NCBI GenBank assembly: GCA_020049615.1
Contig: JAIFKN010000179.1
Location: 1 to 7,565 of the forward strand
Direction of reading: 5' to 3'
DNA: 7,565 nt
Source of the DNA: a bacterium
GTDB lineage: Bacteria > Planctomycetota > UBA11346
Part shown: one piece after another, positions 1-5,677 of the stretch
How positions within the stretch are numbered: the stretch's first letter is position 1
Layout: each line of letters opens with the position of its first letter
Notes under the pieces: generated by a model
What the model saw: only the letters and a program-made list of their open reading frames with translations
Databases searched by the model: none
Told to the model about the DNA's origin: nothing
Translations under genes and position numbers: made by a program

Positions 1-2
1 CC

Positions 3-806
3 ATCGTCCAGAACGCCATGGACCCGGTTCGACAGTTTGTCGCCCGGAAGCAGCAGTTGCGGATCCCGTTGCATGTCATCCTCGCCACCCGCGCGGACGC
101 GATCGGTGCGCTCGTCGCGCAGAAGCCGCTCATCCCGAACGATCTGGCCACTGGCGTGCTCTACGCCATCGACACGTCCAGTTCCACCCCGGTTGCCTTC
201 CATCGCGTCTACGGACCGACCGGCCAGGAAAGCACCATCTCGGCCTTCGGCAAGACGGCCAAGGAGGATCTGGAGAAGTTCTTCGCTGGCGAGTTTGCCG
301 GCCGTCTCCCGCGGCCTAACGCCAAGGCCCAGGCCAGCATGCTGAACGCCTGGTTCCAGGCGGAGATGTTCGACTACAGCAAGCTCGGCGGTTTGACCGA
401 CAAGATGGGTGCCACCGTCGCAGCCGAATTGAAGGACGCGGCCAAGGCCGAACTGGAGAAACGGTTGGCCAAGCTCGGGGATCCGGCGACGGCCGACATC
501 GTCGCCTGGTCGTCATTGCAGCGTCTGGCTGTTCAGATGGAGAAATTCAAGCCGACCAGCGATGCGGGGAAACAATTGAAGGCCAAGGCGAAGGCGCGCG
601 GCGACGATGCCGCGTTCAAGCCCGAGGTCACCGCCTGGAACATGCTGCACAGCCTCGACACAGCGGTCTGCGCCCAGCGCAAGGCCGACCTCGACAAGGC
701 CAAGGCCGGTTACCAGATGCTGGGTACCAAGTTCGCCGCGACCAAGGCGGGTCTCTACGCCGTGCGCCTGATCGAGGGCCTGACGCCGCCGAAGAAGGAT
801 TCGTAG
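3..806 (+). CDS. Hypothetical protein, C-terminal part (5' truncated by window)
   Basis: The reading frame is open to the left window edge and ends at TAG 804-806. The first ATG in frame is at 18, but no Shine-Dalgarno precedes it and codons before it are open, so it is probably an internal Met and the real start lies outside. About 262 residues follow that Met. I do not recognise the family. The first 100 or so residues alternate hydrophobic strands and loops (LHVILATRADAIGALV, then GVLYAID, then FHRVYG), which could be a small alpha/beta domain; a thioredoxin-like fold is only a guess. The remainder is rich in Ala, Lys and Glu and probably helical (around AAELKDAAKAELEKRLAKLG), ending in a basic PPKKDS tail. 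No membrane segment or signal peptide is visible in this part. It converges on the lipoprotein gene at 873 and is the only plus-strand gene. Confidence 0.75.
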   Translation: MVQNAMDPVRQFVARKQQLRIPLHVILATRADAIGALVAQKPLIPNDLATGVLYAIDTSSSTPVAFHRVYGPTGQESTISAFGKTAKEDLEKFFAGEFAGRLPRPNAKAQASMLNAWFQAEMFDYSKLGGLTDKMGATVAAELKDAAKAELEKRLAKLGDPATADIVAWSSLQRLAVQMEKFKPTSDAGKQLKAKAKARGDDAAFKPEVTAWNMLHSLDTAVCAQRKADLDKAKAGYQMLGTKFAATKAGLYAVRLIEGLTPPKKDS

Positions 807-834
807 CCGTCAGCCAAGCTGCATCCCGCGGGGA

Positions 835-871
835 CATGGAGCGGATGCCGGATTCCGGCATCCGCTCCATG
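835..871. terminator. Perfect 17-bp hairpin between convergent genes
   Basis: Left arm 835-851 and right arm 855-871 are exact reverse complements (CATGGAGCGGATGCCGG and its complement) around a 3-nt ATT loop. It lies 28 nt after the plus-strand stop at 806 and directly abuts the TAA of the minus-strand gene, whose lowest coordinate is 873. The position between converging genes suggests a bidirectional terminator. Neither side has a following T-run, so it is not a textbook intrinsic terminator. It may work as a tractless terminator, with Rho, or as a 3'-end stabiliser. Confidence 0.7.
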
Positions 872-872
872 G

Positions 873-1676
873 TTATGGCGACAGTCTGGACGCTTCCGCG
901 AGGCGTCGGTCGCGGCTTGCTGACCCGCCGTGGGGGATAGCGGCAGCGCGGCGCCAGGCGTGGGCCGCAGCTGCTCGGTCGCCCTGGGCTTCATCGGCAC
1001 GAGCCATTCCTTCCAACGCCGCAGCCAGACCGGCGTGGTCGCCAACAGCGCGGAAATCGGCAGCTGCGGCTGCGTAGGCCGCCGTCGCCGCCGACCAATC
1101 ACCCGTGCGCATGGCGAGGTGGCCACGGTTCACCGCGACAGCGCCACGGGCGCCGAGGTCGTTGCCGCACAACGGGTCGGCGGCGGTGAGATCGGCCTGG
1201 GCTGCCGCCACGTCACCCCGGCGCAGGGCGAGGGCGGCCCGGCTGGACAGGGCGCGAGCCCGCAGCGGCGCCGGCGCGCCGCGTTCAGCCAGGGCGAGGT
1301 CGATGGCTTCCGTGGCCTCGGCGGAGCGGCCGAGCGCTGTCAGGGCGGCGGCCAGGGCGAGGCGTGTGCTCAATCGATCCTCGACTGGAGCTTCATCTGC
1401 CAGGCGCAGGCTCTCGCCAAGGTCGGCGCAGCCCGCCGCCGGTTCGCCAGCGGCGATCAGCGCCAGGCCGCGGTTGTGCAGGTCGCGCGCCAGGCTGTCG
1501 TGGTCGTCGCGCGCGCCGCTGCTCTCGGCGGCAGCGGAGAAGCGGGCGACGGCGGCTCGCGGCCGGCCGGCGGCCAGGGCGTCGGCGCCGGCGGCGTTGA
1601 GCCGGTCGGCCTGGCTCGGCCGCGGGTCTGAACTGCAGGCGGCGAGGCCCAGCAGGATGATGGGAAGCATCCTCAC
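873..1676 (-). CDS. TPR-type lipoprotein at the end of the Mla/MCE operon
   Basis: This 267-residue protein starts with a short lipoprotein signal: MRMLPIILLGLAAC, with lipobox LAAC and Cys14 as the likely lipidated residue. Ser follows at +2, compatible with outer-membrane sorting by the E. coli rule. The mature part consists of helical pairs rich in Ala, Leu, Arg and Asp, with TPR-like spacing (for example RAAVARFSAAAESS, HNRGLALIAAGEPAAG, VNRGHLAMRTGDW, AALEGMARADEAQGDRAAA). This suggests roughly five to six degenerate tetratricopeptide repeats forming a protein-binding scaffold. The start is GTG at 1676-1674, overlapping the mlaD stop as GTGA. GGAG at 1688-1685, 8 nt upstream, favours this GTG over the ATG two codons later. 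By position it may be a periplasmic partner of the MCE transporter, but nothing in the sequence proves that. It could also be an unrelated helical-repeat lipoprotein. Confidence 0.82.
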   Translation of the reverse strand: MRMLPIILLGLAACSSDPRPSQADRLNAAGADALAAGRPRAAVARFSAAAESSGARDDHDSLARDLHNRGLALIAAGEPAAGCADLGESLRLADEAPVEDRLSTRLALAAALTALGRSAEATEAIDLALAERGAPAPLRARALSSRAALALRRGDVAAAQADLTAADPLCGNDLGARGAVAVNRGHLAMRTGDWSAATAAYAAAAADFRAVGDHAGLAAALEGMARADEAQGDRAAAAHAWRRAAAIPHGGSASRDRRLAEASRLSP

Positions 1677-2755
1677 GGTTTCGTCTCCGGCGCGTCGATG
1701 ATACCGGGCGGGACGATGCGCGAGCCGTCGCCCGGCTCGGTGTAGGACTTCAGCAGCCAGTGGCGGCTGAGGCCGTCGACCAGGCGCTGGACCTCGTCGA
1801 GCAGGGTGCCGGCGCCTTCGGCGAGAGCCGGTGCGGCGGGTGCTGCCTTGCGCAGTTCGGCAGTGATGGCCCGCAGGTCGCCAGCCATTCGGGCGAGATC
1901 CTCGGCCAATTGCTGGTCGGTCAGCGCCTTGCCAGCGATGCCCTTGCCCTCGGCCAGGCCGCCGCTGATGCGCCTGGCGTCGGCGGCGATGCCTTCGCCC
2001 TGCTGGGCGAGGCGCTCAACGCTGGCGGCGATCACCTCGATGCGCGCGAGCAGGGCGTCGAGCCGCTGCGGCACCTGGCGCTCGCGTAGGCCGGCGACGA
2101 GTTCGCCGGCCTGCTGCGGTAGGCGCTGGGCGCGGATCTCGGCGACCAGCTTGTGGCTTTCATCGACCAGACCTTTGATCGACGCCATCATCGGCCCGAG
2201 GTTGTCCTTCACGTCACGCAGCACAGCCATGGCCAGGGCGGTGGTGTCGCGGTCGGGGACCAGGGTCAGGGCGTGGGACTCGTGCCACTTGTCGCTGGTC
2301 CAGCCCAGGGTCCCGGCCGATCCCGGTTTCAGCACGATGCGGGGCTGGCCCATGAAGGCGGCTATCGGAGCCTTGATCTGCGCCTTGGCCTCGCCGGCGC
2401 GTCCACGGCCGGTTTCCTCGCCCTGGTAGAGCCGTTCGAGCGCGCTCTTGGCGATCTCCAGCCTCAGGCTGATGACGCCCAGCTTGAAATCGGAGGCGAT
2501 CACCGTGCCCACCACCTTGCCGGACAGCTCGACCGGCGTGCCAGGTTTGAGGTTGCCGACCAGTTCCTCGTAGAATTCCCCTTCATCGGGCTTGGCCACC
2601 GCCGTCCGCGCGTCGATCTCGGTCTTGCTGGTGAACCACTGCTTGGCCGATCCGATCAGCGCCAGGGCGACGATGACAATGGCGACGGCGGCGAGGACGA
2701 AGGTCCCGACGATGCTGTCCAGGTGGCGGAACTTGAACGGCTGTTGCGTACTCAT
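1673..2755 (-). CDS. mlaD: MCE-domain (MlaD-like) lipid transport protein
   Basis: This 360-residue protein is the substrate-channel subunit expected of an Mla-type phospholipid ABC transporter. It has a short cytoplasmic N-terminus, one transmembrane helix at about residues 15-35 (IVGTFVLAAVAIVIVALALI), and then an MCE domain at about residues 44-150 with the typical NLKPGTPVELSGKVVGTV and the later GQPRIVLKPG strand. A long amphipathic helical region (about 175-325) matches the helical extension that oligomerises below the ring in MCE proteins. The C-terminal RHWLLKSY resembles the conserved tail motif of many MCE proteins. The frame extends upstream to 2902, but those 49 codons come from the hairpin cluster; ATG at 2755 gives a normal start for the family. 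No Shine-Dalgarno is visible. The ATG overlaps the stop of a small open frame (ATGA, 2755-2752), and the gene's own stop overlaps the next start (GTGA). Confidence 0.88.
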   Translation of the reverse strand: MSTQQPFKFRHLDSIVGTFVLAAVAIVIVALALIGSAKQWFTSKTEIDARTAVAKPDEGEFYEELVGNLKPGTPVELSGKVVGTVIASDFKLGVISLRLEIAKSALERLYQGEETGRGRAGEAKAQIKAPIAAFMGQPRIVLKPGSAGTLGWTSDKWHESHALTLVPDRDTTALAMAVLRDVKDNLGPMMASIKGLVDESHKLVAEIRAQRLPQQAGELVAGLRERQVPQRLDALLARIEVIAASVERLAQQGEGIAADARRISGGLAEGKGIAGKALTDQQLAEDLARMAGDLRAITAELRKAAPAAPALAEGAGTLLDEVQRLVDGLSRHWLLKSYTEPGDGSRIVPPGIIDAPETKP

Positions 2756-2967
2756 GGCTGATGCGTGCTCGTAACTACTCTGGCACCGGGGCCCCGTCGC
2801 GCAGCGATGGGGCGGCCGCCGAGCAGCGGTGGGCGGATACAATGGGCGAAGCCCATCCGCCCACGGTTTCGGAGCGGTAGCGACGAAACCGAGCTGCGAC
2901 AAAGGTCGTGGGGACAGGCCCGTAAGGGCCGCAGGGGCGAAGCCCCTGAGCTGTCACGCGAACTCAT
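2752..2967 (-). other. 71-codon open frame bridging mlaF and mlaD with ATGA overlaps at both ends
   Basis: An ATG at 2967-2965 overlaps the mlaF TGA (ATGA). The frame stays open for 71 codons and stops at TGA 2754-2752, which overlaps the mlaD ATG (ATGA). Both junctions look like translational coupling. The predicted peptide (starts MSSRDSSGASPLRPLR, ends VVTSTHQP) is rich in Arg, Ser, Pro and Gly, has no hydrophobic core, and is almost entirely translated hairpin sequence. That argues against a conserved protein. Either ribosomes pass through it and so carry translation from mlaF to mlaD, or the frame is a by-product of an insertion. I do not claim a protein function. Confidence 0.35.
2791..2955. 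repeat. Cluster of consecutive hairpins (REP/BIME-like or structured intergenic element)
   Basis: Nearly every base between 2791 and 2955 can pair locally. The stems are: 2791-2800 with 2804-2813 (10 bp, one G-T, loop GCA); 2829-2837 with 2856-2864 (9 bp), enclosing a TACAA bulge and 2843-2847 with 2851-2855 (loop GAA); 2864-2871 with 2884-2891 (8 bp); 2897-2900 with 2905-2908 (4 bp); 2917-2921 with 2926-2930 (5 bp, loop GTAA); and 2932-2938 with 2942-2948 (7 bp, loop GAA). The last two are enclosed by 2913-2916 with 2952-2955, giving a three-way junction. This organisation resembles repeated extragenic palindromes. Copy number elsewhere in the genome cannot be seen from this window. In the operon mRNA it separates mlaF from mlaD. 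Confidence 0.75.
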
Positions 2968-3710
2968 GGTTGCTTCCGCGCGATGATGTCCGGATGCACC
3001 GACACCGGCCGGCTGGGACGGACGGTGGGGACCAGGGCCGAGCGGCGCTGCGCCGGCGAGAAGCGCCGGGTGAGCGGCACGGCGGTGCCGGACAGGGCGA
3101 CGATGCGCGCCTGCGCCAGGCGCGGCGGGTCGGTGGCGGCGGCGAGCACGGTCATCTCCTGGGCGGCGGCGATGTCGGCGAGATGGCGCCACACCTCCTC
3201 GGCCGACTCGCTGTCGAAGTCGTTGGCCGGGTCGTCGAGCACGAGCAGGCTGGGCGACAGGATCATCGCCCGGGCCAGGGCCACCAGGCGGCGCAGGTTG
3301 GTCGGTGCGTAAGCCGGGGCCACCGCCGGCAGCGTGTCGATGCCGAACAGAGCGAGGGCCTCGCGCGCCTGGCGCTCGACCTCGGCGGCGGGCGGATCGC
3401 GCAGCCAGCGCAGCGGCAGCACCAGGTTGTCCCACAGCGACAGGTTGGCGAGCAGGGCGCCCTCGCCGCCGACGTAGCCGATGCGCCCGCGTATCTGTGC
3501 CGGCGGGGCGCCGCACACCGTCACCGTGCCGGCAGTGGGCTGTTCGAGTCCGACGGCCAGGCGCAGGGCGCTGCTCTTGCCGCCACCGAGTCCGGAGGTC
3601 AGCACCGCCAGTTCGCCCGGCCCGAGTTCGAGGTCGAGACCGGTGAACACCGGCGTGTCGCGTCCGGGCGGTGCCCACGAGACGCCGCTGAACGAGAGGG
3701 TCCCACTCAT
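2964..3710 (-). CDS. mlaF: MlaF-like ABC transporter ATP-binding protein with degenerate motifs
   Basis: This 248-residue protein is the nucleotide-binding subunit that should energise the MlaE/MlaD transporter at the cytoplasmic face. The overall ABC ATPase plan is clear: an N-terminal strand region, a P-loop at 39-46, an alpha subdomain around 85-150, Walker B at 155-160, and a C-terminal strand at about 187-210. The key motifs are altered. Walker A is SGLGGGKS (first Gly replaced, Lys45 and Ser46 kept). The Q-loop position in YVGGEGALL lacks Gln. The LSGGQ signature is replaced by APTNL (135-139), before a normal RRLVALARAMI. Walker B is LLVLDD, with Asp160 where the catalytic Glu usually is. 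The H-loop His is Thr193 (AAATDPP). The D-loop Asp166 remains. ATG at 3710 overlaps the mlaE stop as ATGA, which fixes the start. The long frame upstream of it is a shadow of other genes. The basic tail after residue 212 (LTRRFSPAQRR onward) has no recognised domain. Confidence 0.85.
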   Translation of the reverse strand: MSGTLSFSGVSWAPPGRDTPVFTGLDLELGPGELAVLTSGLGGGKSSALRLAVGLEQPTAGTVTVCGAPPAQIRGRIGYVGGEGALLANLSLWDNLVLPLRWLRDPPAAEVERQAREALALFGIDTLPAVAPAYAPTNLRRLVALARAMILSPSLLVLDDPANDFDSESAEEVWRHLADIAAAQEMTVLAAATDPPRLAQARIVALSGTAVPLTRRFSPAQRRSALVPTVRPSRPVSVHPDIIARKQP

Positions 3711-4495
3711 CCGAGATAGACCAGGGCGCTGACGCCGGCGTCCCACACGAACACCGCTGAGAGCGAACGCACCACGGCGCGCGTGGCGGCACGCGGCACA
3801 TCGGTGGAGGAGGATGCGGCGGTGAGTCCTTCGAGGCAGGCGATGGCGGCGATGAGCAGGCCCGGCACCACGGTCTTGGCCAGCACCACGGCGACATCCA
3901 TGCCGCTGAGCTGCACCGCGAGCAGGGCGGCGTAGTCGGTCAGCGCCGGCGGCGTCGCCGCCACGACCTGGAGGAAGAGCCAGCCGGAGAGCAGCGACAT
4001 GGTGACGAAGGCCATCGACAGACCGATCAGCGCCATCACCACGCCGGCCATGCGCGGCACCACCAGGTAGTCGAAGGGGTCGATGCCCATCGCCTCCAGG
4101 CTGTCGATCTCGCGGTGGACGCGCATGCCCGCCAGCTCGGCGGCGATAGCGGCACCGCTGCGACCGATGACGATGAAGGCGACGATCAGCGGGCCGAGTT
4201 CGCGCACCAGAACGGTGACCAGCAGGGTGCCGAGCAGGTCGCGGCCGGCGGCGCCGGACAGCAGGCTGGACTGCAGCGCCACCACGCCGCCGGTGAGCAG
4301 CGCGATCAGCGCGGTGAAGGGCAGGGCCTCGACCCCGGTGAAGAGGATCTGCCGCTTGACCACCTCGCGCGCGACCCGCGGCACCACGCTGCGCCCCCGG
4401 CGCAGCCGGGCGAGGGCGTAGCCGATGAACGTGGCGATGCTCAGGACGTAGGATCCCGCGGCGATGGTGGCGCGACCGGTGGCGGCGAGGAGCAT
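3707..4495 (-). CDS. mlaE: MlaE-like ABC transporter permease
   Basis: This 262-residue integral membrane protein has the hallmarks of the MlaE/YrbE permease family. An N-terminal amphipathic and hydrophobic region (about 10-30) is followed by FTGVEALPFTALIALLTG, then VRELGPLIVAFIVIGRSG (98-114), and the strongly conserved cytoplasmic stretch AAELAGMRVHREIDSLEAMG with DPFDYLVVPR (118-148) that contacts the ATPase. More hydrophobic helices lie at about 150-180, 205-220 and 240-262. In an Mla complex a dimer of this protein carries the MCE ring and moves phospholipid. The ATG at 4495 lies 12 nt after the methyltransferase stop, has no Shine-Dalgarno, and sits in an inverted repeat. The stop overlaps mlaF as ATGA. 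I see no STAS (MlaB-like) domain fused or nearby. Confidence 0.93.
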   Translation of the reverse strand: MLLAATGRATIAAGSYVLSIATFIGYALARLRRGRSVVPRVAREVVKRQILFTGVEALPFTALIALLTGGVVALQSSLLSGAAGRDLLGTLLVTVLVRELGPLIVAFIVIGRSGAAIAAELAGMRVHREIDSLEAMGIDPFDYLVVPRMAGVVMALIGLSMAFVTMSLLSGWLFLQVVAATPPALTDYAALLAVQLSGMDVAVVLAKTVVPGLLIAAIACLEGLTAASSSTDVPRAATRAVVRSLSAVFVWDAGVSALVYLG

Positions 4496-4509
4496 CCGGC
4501 GCGGATGCT
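4491..4509 (-). promoter_or_regulatory. Hairpin containing the mlaE start codon
   Basis: AGCATCCG (4491-4498) and CGGATGCT (4502-4509) form an 8-bp perfect stem with a 3-nt loop. In the mRNA the downstream arm holds the mlaE ATG, and the upstream arm overlaps the last two bases of the methyltransferase stop codon TAG (4510-4508). A ribosome terminating on the upstream gene would have to open the stem, so mlaE translation may depend on translation of the gene before it. This role is inferred from position only. Confidence 0.45.
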
Positions 4510-5677
4510 ACGCGTGATGGCGGCTCGCTCCAGCGGCGGCGGCGACGCCGGCGAGGCGGAAGGGCCGGCCTTCCGGGAAACCCGGAAGCTGCGGAACATC
4601 CTCGCCGAGATCCGGTCCATCCACCGGTTTGCCGCCAGGGCAGGCGGCGCGCAGCGTCTCGCGCAGCGGGAATGGTTTGCCAACGCTGTTGCTCACCGCC
4701 AGCAGCAGGCCGCCTGGGGCGACGTGCCGCCAGGCCAGGCGCAGCAGTTCGGGGTAGTCGCGGCGCGCCACCCAGCCATCGCCGCCCTGGGCCGAAGTCG
4801 GCGGATCGATGATGACACGGTCGTAGAGCCCGGCATCGGCGTTGAGGAAGGCGCGGGCGTCGCGCTTCACCGTGCGATGGCCGGCGAGGTGATTCAGCGC
4901 CGCAGCTTCGGCGGCGCGGTCGAGGGCCGGCTGCGACAGGTCGACATCGGTGGCCTCGGCGGCGCCGGCGGCGAGCAGCGACAGGGAGAAGGCGCCGGTG
5001 TAGGCGAAGAGGTTGAGCACGCGCAGGCCGGAGGCGCGGCGGCGCAGCCAGGCGCGGGTCGCGCGCTGGTCGACGTAGAGGCCGCAGGCCAGGCCGGCGG
5101 CGGGGCGCAGCGGGTAGGTGACGCCGAGTTCGCGGCCGGGGACGACGAGTTCGGCCATTGCCCCGGCCGAGCTGGCGCTCGGCGCTCCCGGGCGCCACTC
5201 GCGGGTGCGCACGCCCTCGCGGCGCAGGTCGGCGAGGTGCTCGTGGACGATGATGCGGCCGTGCCCGGCCAGCGCTCCGAGTGCGGCGTCGAGATGCGGC
5301 AGGATGCAGGCGGCGGTGACGATGGCGTTCAGACACGAGCCGAGGCGCTCGATGCGCAGTCCGGGCAGGCCATCGGCCTCGCCGTGCACCACGCGGTAGC
5401 AGTCGGTGTCCGGGTCGGCATGCAGCGGGGTGCGGCGTGCCCACGCCGCGCGTGCCGCGGCGGCCGGATCCCAGCCATCCGGCACCACCCTCGCACACAC
5501 CGCGGCGCCGGGATCGGCCAGAGCGGTGGCGACCGTGCGGCCATGCTCGTCGACCAGATGGACGACGTCGCCTGTGCGCAAGCGCTCCAGCCCCCGGGTG
5601 AAGCGGTCGGGACGGATCCACGGATGGCCGCGTTGGACGAAACCAGCGCTCTCGCGGCCTACCCCCAACTGCAGCAC
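4508..5677 (-). CDS. RlmI-like class I SAM-dependent rRNA methyltransferase
   Basis: This 389-residue protein has the RlmI architecture. It has an N-terminal PUA domain (about 1-65, with RGHPWI and TGDVVHLVDEHG), a central EEHEE-type region carrying YRVVHGEADGLPGLRIERLG (94-113), and a Rossmann methyltransferase domain. In the last, GLYVDQRATRAWL (199-211) precedes the SAM-binding motif VLNLFAYTGAFSLSLLAAG (220-238), the acidic DVD (244-246), and the DPP motif in YDRVIIDPPTSA (285-296). RlmI makes m5C in 23S rRNA, and its catalytic Cys lies in an SCS motif. Here the equivalent stretch is AVSNSVGKPF with Asn330, so m5C activity is doubtful and the product may differ. FPEGRPFRLAGVA near the end matches the family C-terminus. 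The start is GTG at 5677, which overlaps the phosphofructokinase TAG by one base; a G-rich GGGGGA lies just upstream. The length is normal for the family. Confidence 0.87.
   Translation of the reverse strand: MLQLGVGRESAGFVQRGHPWIRPDRFTRGLERLRTGDVVHLVDEHGRTVATALADPGAAVCARVVPDGWDPAAAARAAWARRTPLHADPDTDCYRVVHGEADGLPGLRIERLGSCLNAIVTAACILPHLDAALGALAGHGRIIVHEHLADLRREGVRTREWRPGAPSASSAGAMAELVVPGRELGVTYPLRPAAGLACGLYVDQRATRAWLRRRASGLRVLNLFAYTGAFSLSLLAAGAAEATDVDLSQPALDRAAEAAALNHLAGHRTVKRDARAFLNADAGLYDRVIIDPPTSAQGGDGWVARRDYPELLRLAWRHVAPGGLLLAVSNSVGKPFPLRETLRAACPGGKPVDGPDLGEDVPQLPGFPEGRPFRLAGVAAAAGASRHHA

Larger units (their letters stand above)
2746..2972. repeat. Near-perfect 15-bp direct repeats flanking the hairpin cluster
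   Basis: Positions 2746-2760 (GCGTACTCATGGCTG) and 2958-2972 (GCGAACTCATGGTTG) match at 13 of 15 bases and lie 212 bp apart. Each contains an ATG start context on the minus strand (CARCCATGAGTWCGC). One is the real mlaD start and the other is the ATG overlapping the mlaF stop. They bracket all the hairpins. An imperfect target-site duplication from insertion of the palindromic element would look like this, but a shared start-codon context arising by chance is possible. Confidence 0.5.

Noticed and set aside
930..1701. Plus-strand open frames of 233 and 198 codons
   Set aside because: They are antisense to the lipoprotein gene, which has a lipobox, a Shine-Dalgarno and coupling to mlaD. No start signal supports the plus-strand frames.
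2756..2902. 49-codon N-terminal extension of mlaD
   Set aside because: It consists of translated hairpin sequence, would place a disordered basic stretch before the usual short N-terminus, and is unnecessary given the coupled ATG at 2755.
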